Shown here piece after piece: positions 19,517 through 24,978 of a stretch of 28,487 bases of DNA. Numbering within the stretch: position 1 is the first letter of the stretch; every line of letters starts with the position of its first letter. Under the pieces are notes generated by a model, which was not told the origin of the DNA, did not search any database, and worked only from the letters and a program-made list of their open reading frames with translations. The DNA is from a virus, in IMG/VR virus record IMGVR_UViG_3300032316_000433, positions 1 to 28,487 of that record. One strand, written 5' to 3'. Both the position numbers and the translations under genes were made by a program.

Positions 19517-22264
19517 TCAGAATAGTCCGAGGTCGTCGGAGTTTGTTGGGGTGGGTGGGTTGTTTTGATTGTCATGCGTCTCATGCGTCTCATGCGTCTC
19601 ATGCGTCTCATGCGTACCATGCGTACAGGGGGTGGGGGGGTTAGAGAGAGAAATATATGTATGTATGTTGTCTTGGTTCTCCTGTTTAGGCGCTAGTCGC
19701 ATGGCACCCACCTGACCCCCAGGGGGGGTGTACGCATGGTACGCATGGTACGCAACTGACGCATTATTTATACTGTTAGGGCTGTCTGAGTCTGTTTCGG
19801 TGTATGTTTTTTGTACGCATGGCACGCAACTCGGGTGGATGGCGAACCGTGGTGATTCGATACCGCGTCGCCCGATGATGAGTGGACCGTCGAATAGTGG
19901 TCTGATCCATCCTCGTTCGTGGAGTAGTTCGAGGGGTTGGCGTGTGTCGTCGGCGGTGGGGAAGGTGCGTCGGTTGGCGTTGTAGAGGTCTCTGATGGTG
20001 AAGGTGTTGGTGTCTAGTCGGGTGAACCAGTCGAGAATACGGCGGGCCAGTTTGATGTTGTTGTCTGTTCCCCACCGGTCGGCGATGTGTCGGGCGTGTT
20101 CTAGGTAGTAGTTGCCGATTTGGATGGCGTTGTTCATTGTGGTTGGGTCGATGGTGGTGGTGGTGTTGTGGTTGGCGTGGTGGAGTAGGGCGGCGATGCG
20201 TAGAACGCTGGCGCGTAGTTTGCCTGTCCATTCGTTGAGGTGTTCTAGGTCGGCGCCTGGTGCACCACGGTTTTCTAGTTGTTGGTCCCATTGGGCGAAC
20301 ATGTCGCTGGCTTCGTGTTCGATGGTGGTGGTGGTTGGGTTGTTGTGTAGGTGTTCGGCGATGTCGGTGAGGTGTGCTTCGTAGGCTCGTGTGGTGCGGT
20401 CGTCGCCTGTGGTGTGGCGTAGGCGGTCTCTGGTGCCGACGTTGTTGGTGGGTTGGCATAGTAGGAATCGGGCGACGAGTCCGCGGCCTGTGAGGTTTTT
20501 GCTGTTGCCGATGGCGTCGAGGACTGTGGGTTGGACTGTTGTGACGACGACGAGGTTTGCTTCGGGGATGTTGATGGGGTCGCGTTTGATGCGGTCGACG
20601 ACGTATCGGCCGCCTGACCAGCCTTCTAGGTAGAGGTCTAGGTTTGCTGGTCCGTCTGTGTACATGCCGGCGATGCGGTCGAATAGTCCGCCTTCTGCGC
20701 TGACGACGGCGATGTGTCCGCCTGCGTCGGCGAGTGCGACGCCGAGGGCTTCGGTGGTGGCGTCGTCGGCGAGGAGTCTGCCTGTGGGTGCGTGTTGTAG
20801 TTGGGCGATTTGTTCGGTGAGGTCTAGTAGTTCGAACATGGCGGCGGTGCCGTCGTCACCACCTTTTGCTGCTTTGTCCTCTAGGTTTTTGCGTCGTTTT
20901 TCTAGGATGTTTTTTTCGGTTTCGTTGCGCATTTTGAGGGTGGCGGCGTCTTTGAGGCGTTTCTGTTCGAGTGTTTCTAAGGGTTTGAACATGGCGTTTT
21001 TGGCGGGTGATTTGCCTGCTGATGGTGGGAGGGCGACGGCGGTGTAGAGGTTGAGGGGTTGTGTCCAGCGTTGGCGTGGGTAGGTGACGCGGGTTTTGCC
21101 GAGGGCTGCGACGGATAGGGCGCCGAGGGCGAGGGTGGCGGGGAGGTCGGGTGCGACTTGTAGGTCGTCGCTGGTTTGTTGGATGTGGTTGCGTATCCAT
21201 TCGGGGAGTGTGTGGAGTGGGAAGTCTGGTGGGGTGTTGGTGTCGTGTAGTGGGATGGGTGTGGGCCACGGTTCGTCGGGTGTGGGGGTGGTGCCGATGA
21301 TGGTGGTGGTGGTGGGTTGTTGGGTTTGTAGTAGTTGGCGTGCAGCTGCTGATCGGTCGCCGTTGTGGTGTCGGCATGCGTAGTACCCGAAGCGACTGTA
21401 GGCGCCTTCTGGTAGCCAGGGGATGGATGAGGTGAATACGGTGAGGGCTTCACTGTTTTTGTAGGCGACGGTGGCGCTGGTGCCTTCTCTGAGGGTTTTG
21501 CCTGGTCGTGTCCAGTGTTGTTCGTTGTTGGTGTCGGTGTGGTGGAGGGTCCAGCCGTCGCTTATGAGTAGTTCATCCCATGTGGTTTGGTTGTTGTATC
21601 GGGCGGCGGGCCCGTCGTCGTCGAGTTGATGCCAGATGTTCGGCGTGTGTCTCGTAGTTGTTTCTATAGGCGAGGGTGTGTTGTTTCTAGGTGTGAGGAG
21701 GGTGATGAGCCATTCGGGGGCGTGGGCGACGGGTGTGGTGTCAGGGTGGTTTTCTGTGTCCCACGTGTAGGGGTTGCCGTTGGGGTGGATGGTTGGTGGT
21801 GCGAGGACTTGTCCGCCTTCGCCACGTATGTCTATCCCTGCACCTAGTTTTTTTCCAGCGTCGTTGCGTACAGGTGTGGGTGAGGTGTAGTAGAGGTGTC
21901 GCCCGCCGGAGCCTGTGTGGGCTTCGACGGTGGTGGGGAGTTGTCCGTAGGTTTGGCATAGTTCGTGGAGGGTGTCGCTGCCTGATGTTTCGGGGTTGTG
22001 TTCGTCGATGTCTATGACGAACAGGTAGCGGTCGGGTTGTTTGTGTGGGTGTCCTGTTGCGACACCGATGCCGTGGCCACGGTAGAGACCTGTGTACCAG
22101 TTGGTGATGGTTTCGGCGTTGGTGGTGGCGGCGTGTTGCCAGGCGGCCATTGGGGGATGTTTTTGTTTGGGTCGGATTGGTATGACGGGGAAGTCATGTT
22201 GGGCGAGGTTGAGTGCTGCGCTGAGGGTGTTGGGGGTTGGTTGGGTTGATGGTTGGTTTGTCAC
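19517..22264 (-). CDS. Bifunctional primase-polymerase / DUF3987 replication protein
   Basis: A 915-residue replication initiator. The N-terminal prim-pol (AEP) domain covers about 10-190: VIDIDEHN (83-90, catalytic D85 and D87), GSGGRHLYY (118-126, H123) and GIDIRGEGGQV (143-153, D145). A linker follows to about 350. The DUF3987 helicase-like part has a P-loop PPSAGKSPAKN (413-423) and a downstream SAEGGLFDRIAGMYTDG. Near the C-terminus is a winged-helix-like ILDWFTRLDTNTFTIRDLYNANRRTFP. The last 100 residues are low-complexity (YHAYHAY, HETHETHETHETH) because the DNA holds 9-bp repeats. The protein would prime and unwind the phage DNA; no other DNA polymerase is encoded. Confidence 0.9.
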   Translation of the reverse strand: MTNQPSTQPTPNTLSAALNLAQHDFPVIPIRPKQKHPPMAAWQHAATTNAETITNWYTGLYRGHGIGVATGHPHKQPDRYLFVIDIDEHNPETSGSDTLHELCQTYGQLPTTVEAHTGSGGRHLYYTSPTPVRNDAGKKLGAGIDIRGEGGQVLAPPTIHPNGNPYTWDTENHPDTTPVAHAPEWLITLLTPRNNTPSPIETTTRHTPNIWHQLDDDGPAARYNNQTTWDELLISDGWTLHHTDTNNEQHWTRPGKTLREGTSATVAYKNSEALTVFTSSIPWLPEGAYSRFGYYACRHHNGDRSAAARQLLQTQQPTTTTIIGTTPTPDEPWPTPIPLHDTNTPPDFPLHTLPEWIRNHIQQTSDDLQVAPDLPATLALGALSVAALGKTRVTYPRQRWTQPLNLYTAVALPPSAGKSPAKNAMFKPLETLEQKRLKDAATLKMRNETEKNILEKRRKNLEDKAAKGGDDGTAAMFELLDLTEQIAQLQHAPTGRLLADDATTEALGVALADAGGHIAVVSAEGGLFDRIAGMYTDGPANLDLYLEGWSGGRYVVDRIKRDPINIPEANLVVVTTVQPTVLDAIGNSKNLTGRGLVARFLLCQPTNNVGTRDRLRHTTGDDRTTRAYEAHLTDIAEHLHNNPTTTTIEHEASDMFAQWDQQLENRGAPGADLEHLNEWTGKLRASVLRIAALLHHANHNTTTTIDPTTMNNAIQIGNYYLEHARHIADRWGTDNNIKLARRILDWFTRLDTNTFTIRDLYNANRRTFPTADDTRQPLELLHERGWIRPLFDGPLIIGRRGIESPRFAIHPSCVPCVQKTYTETDSDSPNSINNASVAYHAYHAYTPPGGQVGAMRLAPKQENQDNIHTYISLSNPPTPCTHGTHETHETHETHETHDNQNNPPTPTNSDDLGLF
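19572..19625. repeat. Iteron-like 9-bp repeats, set A
   Basis: Six contiguous 9-bp units: four TCATGCGTC, then TCATGCGTA and CCATGCGTA. They lie in the 3' end of the primase gene and encode the HETHET run. The shared core is CATGCGT. The same core occurs in opposite orientation at 19731-19766 and 19814-19831. Inverted clusters of short repeats beside a replication gene are typical of initiator-binding iterons. Confidence 0.7.
19642..19672. other. AT-rich patch between iteron sets
   Basis: A short stretch of purine and AT-rich sequence (agagagaga followed by aatatatgtatgtatg) lies between iteron set A and set B in an otherwise G+C-balanced gene. It could be a duplex-unwinding element of an origin. 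It is short, and codes for part of the primase C-terminal tail (IHTYISLSN), so the assignment is tentative. Confidence 0.4.
19731..19766. repeat. Iteron-like 9-bp repeats, set B (inverted)
   Basis: Four contiguous 9-bp units: TACGCATGG twice, TACGCAACT and GACGCATTA. The core ACGCATG is the reverse complement of set A's CATGCGT, so sets A and B face each other across the AT-rich patch. A diverged two-unit copy (TACGCATGG, CACGCAACT) follows at 19814-19831. They encode YHAYHAY in the primase tail. Confidence 0.65.
19814..19831. repeat. Iteron-like repeats, set C
   Basis: Two units, TACGCATGG and CACGCAACT, in the same orientation and order as the last two full units of set B (19740-19757). 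The match of two adjacent units suggests duplication of the block rather than chance. Confidence 0.55.
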
Positions 22265-22284
22265 GGTGCTGCCGTTTCTGTTTG

Positions 22285-22617
22285 TTAGAGGGTTTCACGG
22301 TAGGTGGTTGTCCACTGTTCGAGTGTTTGTATGGCGATCCATTGCCCGCCTCGTCGTCTGACGAATAGTACTGCGTGGGTGGTGTCTGCGTTTTGTTGTT
22401 GGGTGGCGGTGTCTTTGAGTCCCTGGTTGATTGCTCTGAGGATGTCTGCATAGTTTTTTGCTTGTGCGGTGCAGTCGGGTAGTCCGTCGATGTCTCCGGT
22501 GTCGTCTTGACGACCTGCGCCGAGTTTGCGTCGTACTTTGAAACCTAGTAGGGCTTCGAGTTGTTTGGCGAGTTCTCGTTCAGCTGCGTCGCCTTTGCGT
22601 TTCTGCGGGTTTGTCAT
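22285..22617 (-). CDS. Resolvase-like / PD-(D/E)XK nuclease
   Basis: A 110-residue protein from the ATG at 22615-22617, which overlaps the upstream stop (ATGA). Features: KGDAAERELAKQLEALLG at 8-25 (E13), RRKLGAGRQDDTGDIDGLP at 29-47 (D42, D44), and CTAQAKNY at 49-56 (K54). G-D-I-D...Q-x-K fits a small PD-(D/E)XK nuclease such as an archaeal-type Holliday junction resolvase, which in phages clears branched DNA before packaging. It lies directly before the primase gene. The longer frame to 22638 is not needed. Confidence 0.75.
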   Translation of the reverse strand: MTNPQKRKGDAAERELAKQLEALLGFKVRRKLGAGRQDDTGDIDGLPDCTAQAKNYADILRAINQGLKDTATQQQNADTTHAVLFVRRRGGQWIAIQTLEQWTTTYRETL

Positions 22618-22889
22618 TTGGGTGCCGTGTCGAACCATTCAGGCCAGATGAGGGATGGATGGGTGCGTAGATATTTGACGGCGATCCTGTCTGCTTGTTT
22701 TTCGGGTATCCCTTTTTCTCGCCAGCGGTATATCTGTGTGGTGTGCACGTCAAAGAATCGTGCCCAATCTGAGATCGTTGGTAGGGCATAGTTCTCTGTG
22801 TCGAGTATGGGTGCGAATTGTGTTTCGGCTAGGTTCGCCCAACTGAAACAAGGTTTGCGGGTACTCGGTCGTTTGCGTGTCGTTGTCAT
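22614..22889 (-). CDS. Helix-turn-helix DNA-binding protein
   Basis: A 91-residue protein with a basic N-terminus (MTTTRKRPSTRKP) and a helix-turn-helix region at about 37-75 (LPTISDWARFFDVHTTQIYRWREKGIPEKQADRIAVKYLRTHP). VHTTQIYRWREKGIP is a typical recognition-helix plus wing of small phage regulators, and PSLIWPEWF closes the domain. It is coupled to the genes on either side by 4-base overlaps. It could regulate early genes or act as an excisionase-like protein, but there is no integrase to partner it. Confidence 0.8.
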   Translation of the reverse strand: MTTTRKRPSTRKPCFSWANLAETQFAPILDTENYALPTISDWARFFDVHTTQIYRWREKGIPEKQADRIAVKYLRTHPSLIWPEWFDTAPK

Positions 22890-23137
22890 ACGTTGACCTG
22901 TGTGGAGATCCTGATGGCTATTTCGTAGGTCAGGGTGCCGTCGCCGATAGGCCAGCAGTTCGCCTCAACATTTTCGCCTGGTTTGATGCCTCTGATTCGT
23001 CGCCCGTGTCGAATGTCTGAGGTGACTTGCCGCGCAGTTTTCTGCGAGTAATACCGGTCGGAGGTGTGCCAGATGTTTGGGTGGGTTCGTGCTAGGTCGA
23101 GCATGCGCACCCAATGTGAATATCTGCGCTCTGTCAT
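22886..23137 (-). CDS. Small basic protein, unknown
   Basis: Eighty-three residues from the ATG at 23135-23137 (ATGA overlap with the gene upstream). Sequence features: MTERRYSHWVRMLDLARTHPNIWHTSDRYYSQKTARQVTSDIRHGRRIRGIKPGENVEANCWPIGDGTLTYEIAIRI. The middle (TARQVTSDIRHGRRIRGIKPGE) resembles short nucleic-acid-binding segments. The longer frame to 23251 lies inside the neighbouring gene. I do not recognise a family; a helper to the adjacent helix-turn-helix protein is possible. Confidence 0.65.
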   Translation of the reverse strand: MTERRYSHWVRMLDLARTHPNIWHTSDRYYSQKTARQVTSDIRHGRRIRGIKPGENVEANCWPIGDGTLTYEIAIRISTQVNV

Positions 23138-23406
23138 TCGTCGCCCTCGTCGTCGGTTTCGTCGCCAGTCAAGTTCCAGCCCATGATCTTGTCGATCTTG
23201 CGTTGTTGCCACGCAGTTTTTTCGTGTTCGTGGCGCCAACGAGCCAACCATTCACGACTGTTTTGATGCCAACTGGCAGCGGCGTTGCGCCACTTATCAC
23301 GGTCGGCAGTCATCACCTCAAGGTCGGCGATGAGTCGGGCGTTGGTGGCCTGCGCTTGTTCAAGCATCACCACCAACGTTTGCGGATATGTCACATGTTC
23401 ATTCAT
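23134..23406 (-). CDS. Tryptophan-rich coiled-coil small protein
   Basis: A 90-residue protein with a long predicted helix: LVVMLEQAQATNARLIADLEVMTADRDKWRNAAASWHQNSREWLARWRHEHEKTAWQQRKIDKIMG (about 11-76), then an acidic end TGDETDDEGDE. Four to five tryptophans are spaced along one helix, as in small coiled-coil phage proteins that bind host factors or DNA. A strong GGAGG is six bases before the ATG, within the end of the WhiB gene. The function is unknown. Confidence 0.65.
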   Translation of the reverse strand: MNEHVTYPQTLVVMLEQAQATNARLIADLEVMTADRDKWRNAAASWHQNSREWLARWRHEHEKTAWQQRKIDKIMGWNLTGDETDDEGDE

Positions 23407-23866
23407 TTGTTGCCTCCATTCGTTTTTTTACTGCTTGCCTACGTCGTGCCAATGCGACGAGTTGACGCCTGCGCTGGTCGCCTGTCTCACATTCATCACA
23501 CAACAGTTCCCCAAGACTGCGGTGGCGTCGTACTGCTGTCGCAGTACCGTGTGCGCCTCCACGGTTACCTGAGCCGATGTTAGTTGATGGTTCGGTGCCA
23601 CCCCACCGTCGGACATGCAACCCGACCATGCGCAGATGGTTGATTCGTTCGTTTCGTGACCAGCCACCGAACACACCATAGGTGTCATAGTTTTGTGCGA
23701 GGTGCAGTGAGTATTCGCGGCATTGCATCATGACGGGGCATGTTTCGCATATCTTTTTTGCTTCACGGATTTTGAGCAGGTCGCCACGGGTCGCCATAAA
23801 GATGTCGGCGTCGAGTCCACGGCATGAGGCGTGTTCTGCCCAACCTTTCGTGGTGGTCACGCTCAT
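23399..23866 (-). CDS. whiB: WhiB-family transcription regulator with C-terminal extension
   Basis: A 155-residue iron-sulfur regulator found only in Actinobacteria and their phages. Cluster ligands are C15, C40, C43 and C49 (C-E-T-C-x5-C). The turn motif GVFGGWS at 64-70 is the usual G-V/I-W-G-G. Canonical WhiB proteins end soon after this. Here about 70 more residues follow, with a second C-D-E-C pair (123-126) and a basic helix QRRRQLVALARRRQAVKKRM at the end. The start at 23866 overlaps the stop of the 31-residue gene. In host cells WhiB proteins bind the principal sigma factor, so this one may redirect host RNA polymerase. Confidence 0.88.
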   Translation of the reverse strand: MSVTTTKGWAEHASCRGLDADIFMATRGDLLKIREAKKICETCPVMMQCREYSLHLAQNYDTYGVFGGWSRNERINHLRMVGLHVRRWGGTEPSTNIGSGNRGGAHGTATAVRRHRSLGELLCDECETGDQRRRQLVALARRRQAVKKRMEATNE

Positions 23867-23958
23867 TGTTTTTGTTTGTTCAGTGTCACGATGGTGGAGA
23901 GACATCCGATACAGAAGCCGGATGCTACACCACACCAGAACATGATAAAGGTGAGCAT
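23863..23958 (-). CDS. Tiny membrane protein (31 aa) coupled to WhiB
   Basis: A 31-residue ORF, beginning MLTFIMFWCGVASGFCIGCLS and ending in a polar NKQKQ. One transmembrane segment covers about residues 3-26, with C-x-x-C near its end. Its start overlaps the stop of the gene upstream (TGATG) and its stop overlaps the WhiB start (ATGA), so it fits the operon exactly and is likely translated. The function is unknown; it may also serve as a coupling leader for WhiB. Confidence 0.6.
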   Translation of the reverse strand: MLTFIMFWCGVASGFCIGCLSTIVTLNKQKQ

Positions 23959-24134
23959 CAGCGAATCTCCCACGGTGCAGGGTTGCGTGCGATGACAGTT
24001 TGGCGGGGTGACTGGCGAGTGCGCACATACATTTTGAACATGCGTTGTGCGTTCCGTAGGCGTCGCCGAGTCTCCAGCAGTTGCACTGTGACAGCAATGT
24101 TGGTGACGGCTGAGATGATGAGGATGGTGGTCAT
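23958..24134 (-). CDS. Small membrane-anchored basic protein (58 aa)
   Basis: Fifty-eight residues: an N-terminal hydrophobic helix (TTILIISAVTNIAVTVQLL, about 2-20), then a basic helix ETRRRLRNAQRMFKMYVRTRQSPRQ, and end. Its ATG overlaps the upstream stop (ATGA) and AAAGGTG lies before it. The layout suggests an inner-membrane peptide with a positively charged cytoplasmic tail. Such early phage peptides often alter the host membrane or bind host proteins; nothing more can be said from sequence. Confidence 0.65.
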   Translation of the reverse strand: MTTILIISAVTNIAVTVQLLETRRRLRNAQRMFKMYVRTRQSPRQTVIARNPAPWEIR

Positions 24135-24403
24135 TTGTTCACCTTTTTCGTTTCCAGATAGGCGTTCACGCGATGGGTGAGTTCAAGCAGTAGATCGTTC
24201 TCGTCGAGTAGTCCGCGGCCCTCAACGGATGCGAGATACAAGCTGCACACTGAGACGATTGTGCGCAGGTCGATACATTCCTCGCGTAGGCGTTCTATGT
24301 GTTGCAGGCGCAACTGGTTCTGTTCTGTTAGCCGTTCGTTACTTGATGTCAGGTCTGTTACTACGGTCTGGTAATACTGTGTTTCAGGGTTGTTGTCGCT
24401 CAT
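24131..24403 (-). CDS. Coiled-coil small protein
   Basis: A 90-residue protein with a long charged coiled coil at about 14-50 (VVTDLTSSNERLTEQNQLRLQHIERLREECIDLRTIV), a leucine-rich middle (SVCSLYLASVEGRGLL) and a helical end ELTHRVNAYLETKKVNK. A perfect AAGGAGG stands seven bases before the ATG, the strongest ribosome binding site in the early region, so high expression is expected. It overlaps the end of the upstream gene by 20 bases. I do not recognise a family. Confidence 0.7.
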   Translation of the reverse strand: MSDNNPETQYYQTVVTDLTSSNERLTEQNQLRLQHIERLREECIDLRTIVSVCSLYLASVEGRGLLDENDLLLELTHRVNAYLETKKVNK

Positions 24404-24542
24404 TTTGTTCCTCCTTGTTTTTTGGGTTTAACATTCGCCCCAACATGTCGTCGAGGCGTAACACTTCCTGCTGGATGTCCTGCCGTGATGTTGCGATGTG
24501 TCGCAACACTTCCCGCAACGCTTGAATGTCTGCTTTTTTCAT
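24384..24542 (-). CDS. Small helical protein (52 aa) after the tRNA-like gene
   Basis: Fifty-two residues from the ATG at 24540-24542 (MKKADIQALREVLRHIATSRQDIQQEVLRLDDMLGRM), predicted as two amphipathic helices, ending in a polar tail. The reading frame extends to 24575, but that part runs through the acceptor and T arm of the tRNA-like sequence, so I prefer the shorter form. The ATG begins three bases after the tRNA-like 3' end and has no Shine-Dalgarno sequence. The function is unknown. Confidence 0.6.
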   Translation of the reverse strand: MKKADIQALREVLRHIATSRQDIQQEVLRLDDMLGRMLNPKNKEEQNERQQP

Positions 24543-24544
24543 AG

Positions 24545-24619
24545 TGGCCACAGGCGGTGTCGAACCGCCGAACATGTGAACAGGGGGAGGTTCTCATATC
24601 TCAACCAGTTGATGTGGCC
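24545..24619 (-). tRNA. tRNA-like cloverleaf, possible Gly (CCC), 8-base anticodon loop
   Basis: The 75 bases fold into four arms. Acceptor: 7 perfect pairs (GGCCACA, 24613-24619, with TGTGGCC, 24546-24552) plus discriminator A. T arm: GGCGG, loop TTCGACA, CCGCC (24553-24569), with the conserved TTCGA. D-type arm: TCAA, CTGG, TTGA (24601-24612). Anticodon arm: GAAC with GTTC, extended past an A/A mismatch by three more pairs, around an 8-base loop CTCCCCCT (24582-24589). Standard loops have 7 bases. If T is position 33 the anticodon is CCC or a four-base CCCC. No CCA is encoded. The short D loop is atypical, so it could be a degenerate tRNA or a tRNA mimic. Confidence 0.5.
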
Positions 24620-24630
24620 GCCAGGTTTCA

Positions 24631-24650
24631 ACGACCTCAGATGAGGTCGT
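24631..24650. promoter_or_regulatory. 20-bp perfect inverted repeat at the SSB-like gene end
   Basis: Nine-base arms (ACGACCTCA and TGAGGTCGT) are separated by two bases. The element covers the last codons and stop of the SSB-like gene and stands 11 bases upstream of the tRNA-like sequence. In RNA it gives a tight hairpin without a following U run, so an RNase processing site or 3'-end protector is more likely than a terminator. As DNA it could be a protein-binding palindrome. Confidence 0.55.
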
Positions 24651-24978
24651 CGTCACCAGTCCCACGCACCACTGCGACAGTGAACTGCTTGAGGGTTTTG
24701 CCACCGGCACGCTTCTCTACACCAACGAAATTGATGGTGAGTGTGTCGCCGACGTTGGGTCGTGCTTCAGCGAGTTTGGCGCCGAGTTGCATCTGTCCTG
24801 CCGTGAGGGTGCGGTCACCTTCAGCGGTTCGGATGATGAGTTTTGCTGCACGCTTTCCATCCTCGAATGTGTGGATGGATACATCCAGGACTGTGCCTGA
24901 TACTGAGTCGCCGACGGTTTCAAACTTTACGAAATCGCTTGACGGTTTTACTGCGGGATCATCCCAAATGCTGCTCAT
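24637..24978 (-). CDS. SSB-like OB-fold protein
   Basis: A 113-residue protein. The middle SVSGTVLDVSIHTFEDGKRAAKLIIRTAEGDRTLTAGQMQLGAKLAEARPNVGDTLTINFVGVEKRAGGKTLKQFTVAVV reads as a beta-barrel of the OB type, and the C-terminus is the acidic tip GDDDLI, reminiscent of the protein-binding tail of bacterial SSB (DDDLPF). It directly follows the RecB-like exonuclease with a 4-base overlap, a usual pairing in phage recombination operons. It likely binds single-stranded DNA. The motif AACCCAACCC at 25000-25010 precedes its ribosome binding site. Confidence 0.7.
   Translation of the reverse strand: MSSIWDDPAVKPSSDFVKFETVGDSVSGTVLDVSIHTFEDGKRAAKLIIRTAEGDRTLTAGQMQLGAKLAEARPNVGDTLTINFVGVEKRAGGKTLKQFTVAVVRGTGDDDLI

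Noticed and set aside
19572-19831. Possible CRISPR array
   Set aside because: The repeat unit is 9 bp and contiguous without spacers, and lies in a coding region. There are no cas genes.
19776-21453. Proline/arginine/histidine-rich minus-strand ORFs in other frames of the primase gene
   Set aside because: Low-complexity composition (long PTHQ, HRR runs) comes from the codon bias of the true frame. The true frame carries all prim-pol and DUF3987 motifs.
22614-22889. Lysogeny repressor
   Set aside because: The protein has a helix-turn-helix, but there is no divergent promoter, no integrase and no opposite-strand gene. It sits in the middle of a one-way operon, so a repressor that maintains lysogeny is not supported.
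23399-24097. Longer WhiB ORF (232 codons) starting at 24097
   Set aside because: The extra N-terminus reads through the 58- and 31-residue genes in another frame and has no family pattern. The start at 23866 gives the normal distance to the first cluster cysteine and a coupled ATGA.
24545-24619. Phage attachment site (attP) derived from a host tRNA
   Set aside because: An attP normally matches only the 3' part of a tRNA gene and lies next to an integrase. Here both acceptor strands pair perfectly, and no integrase is encoded.
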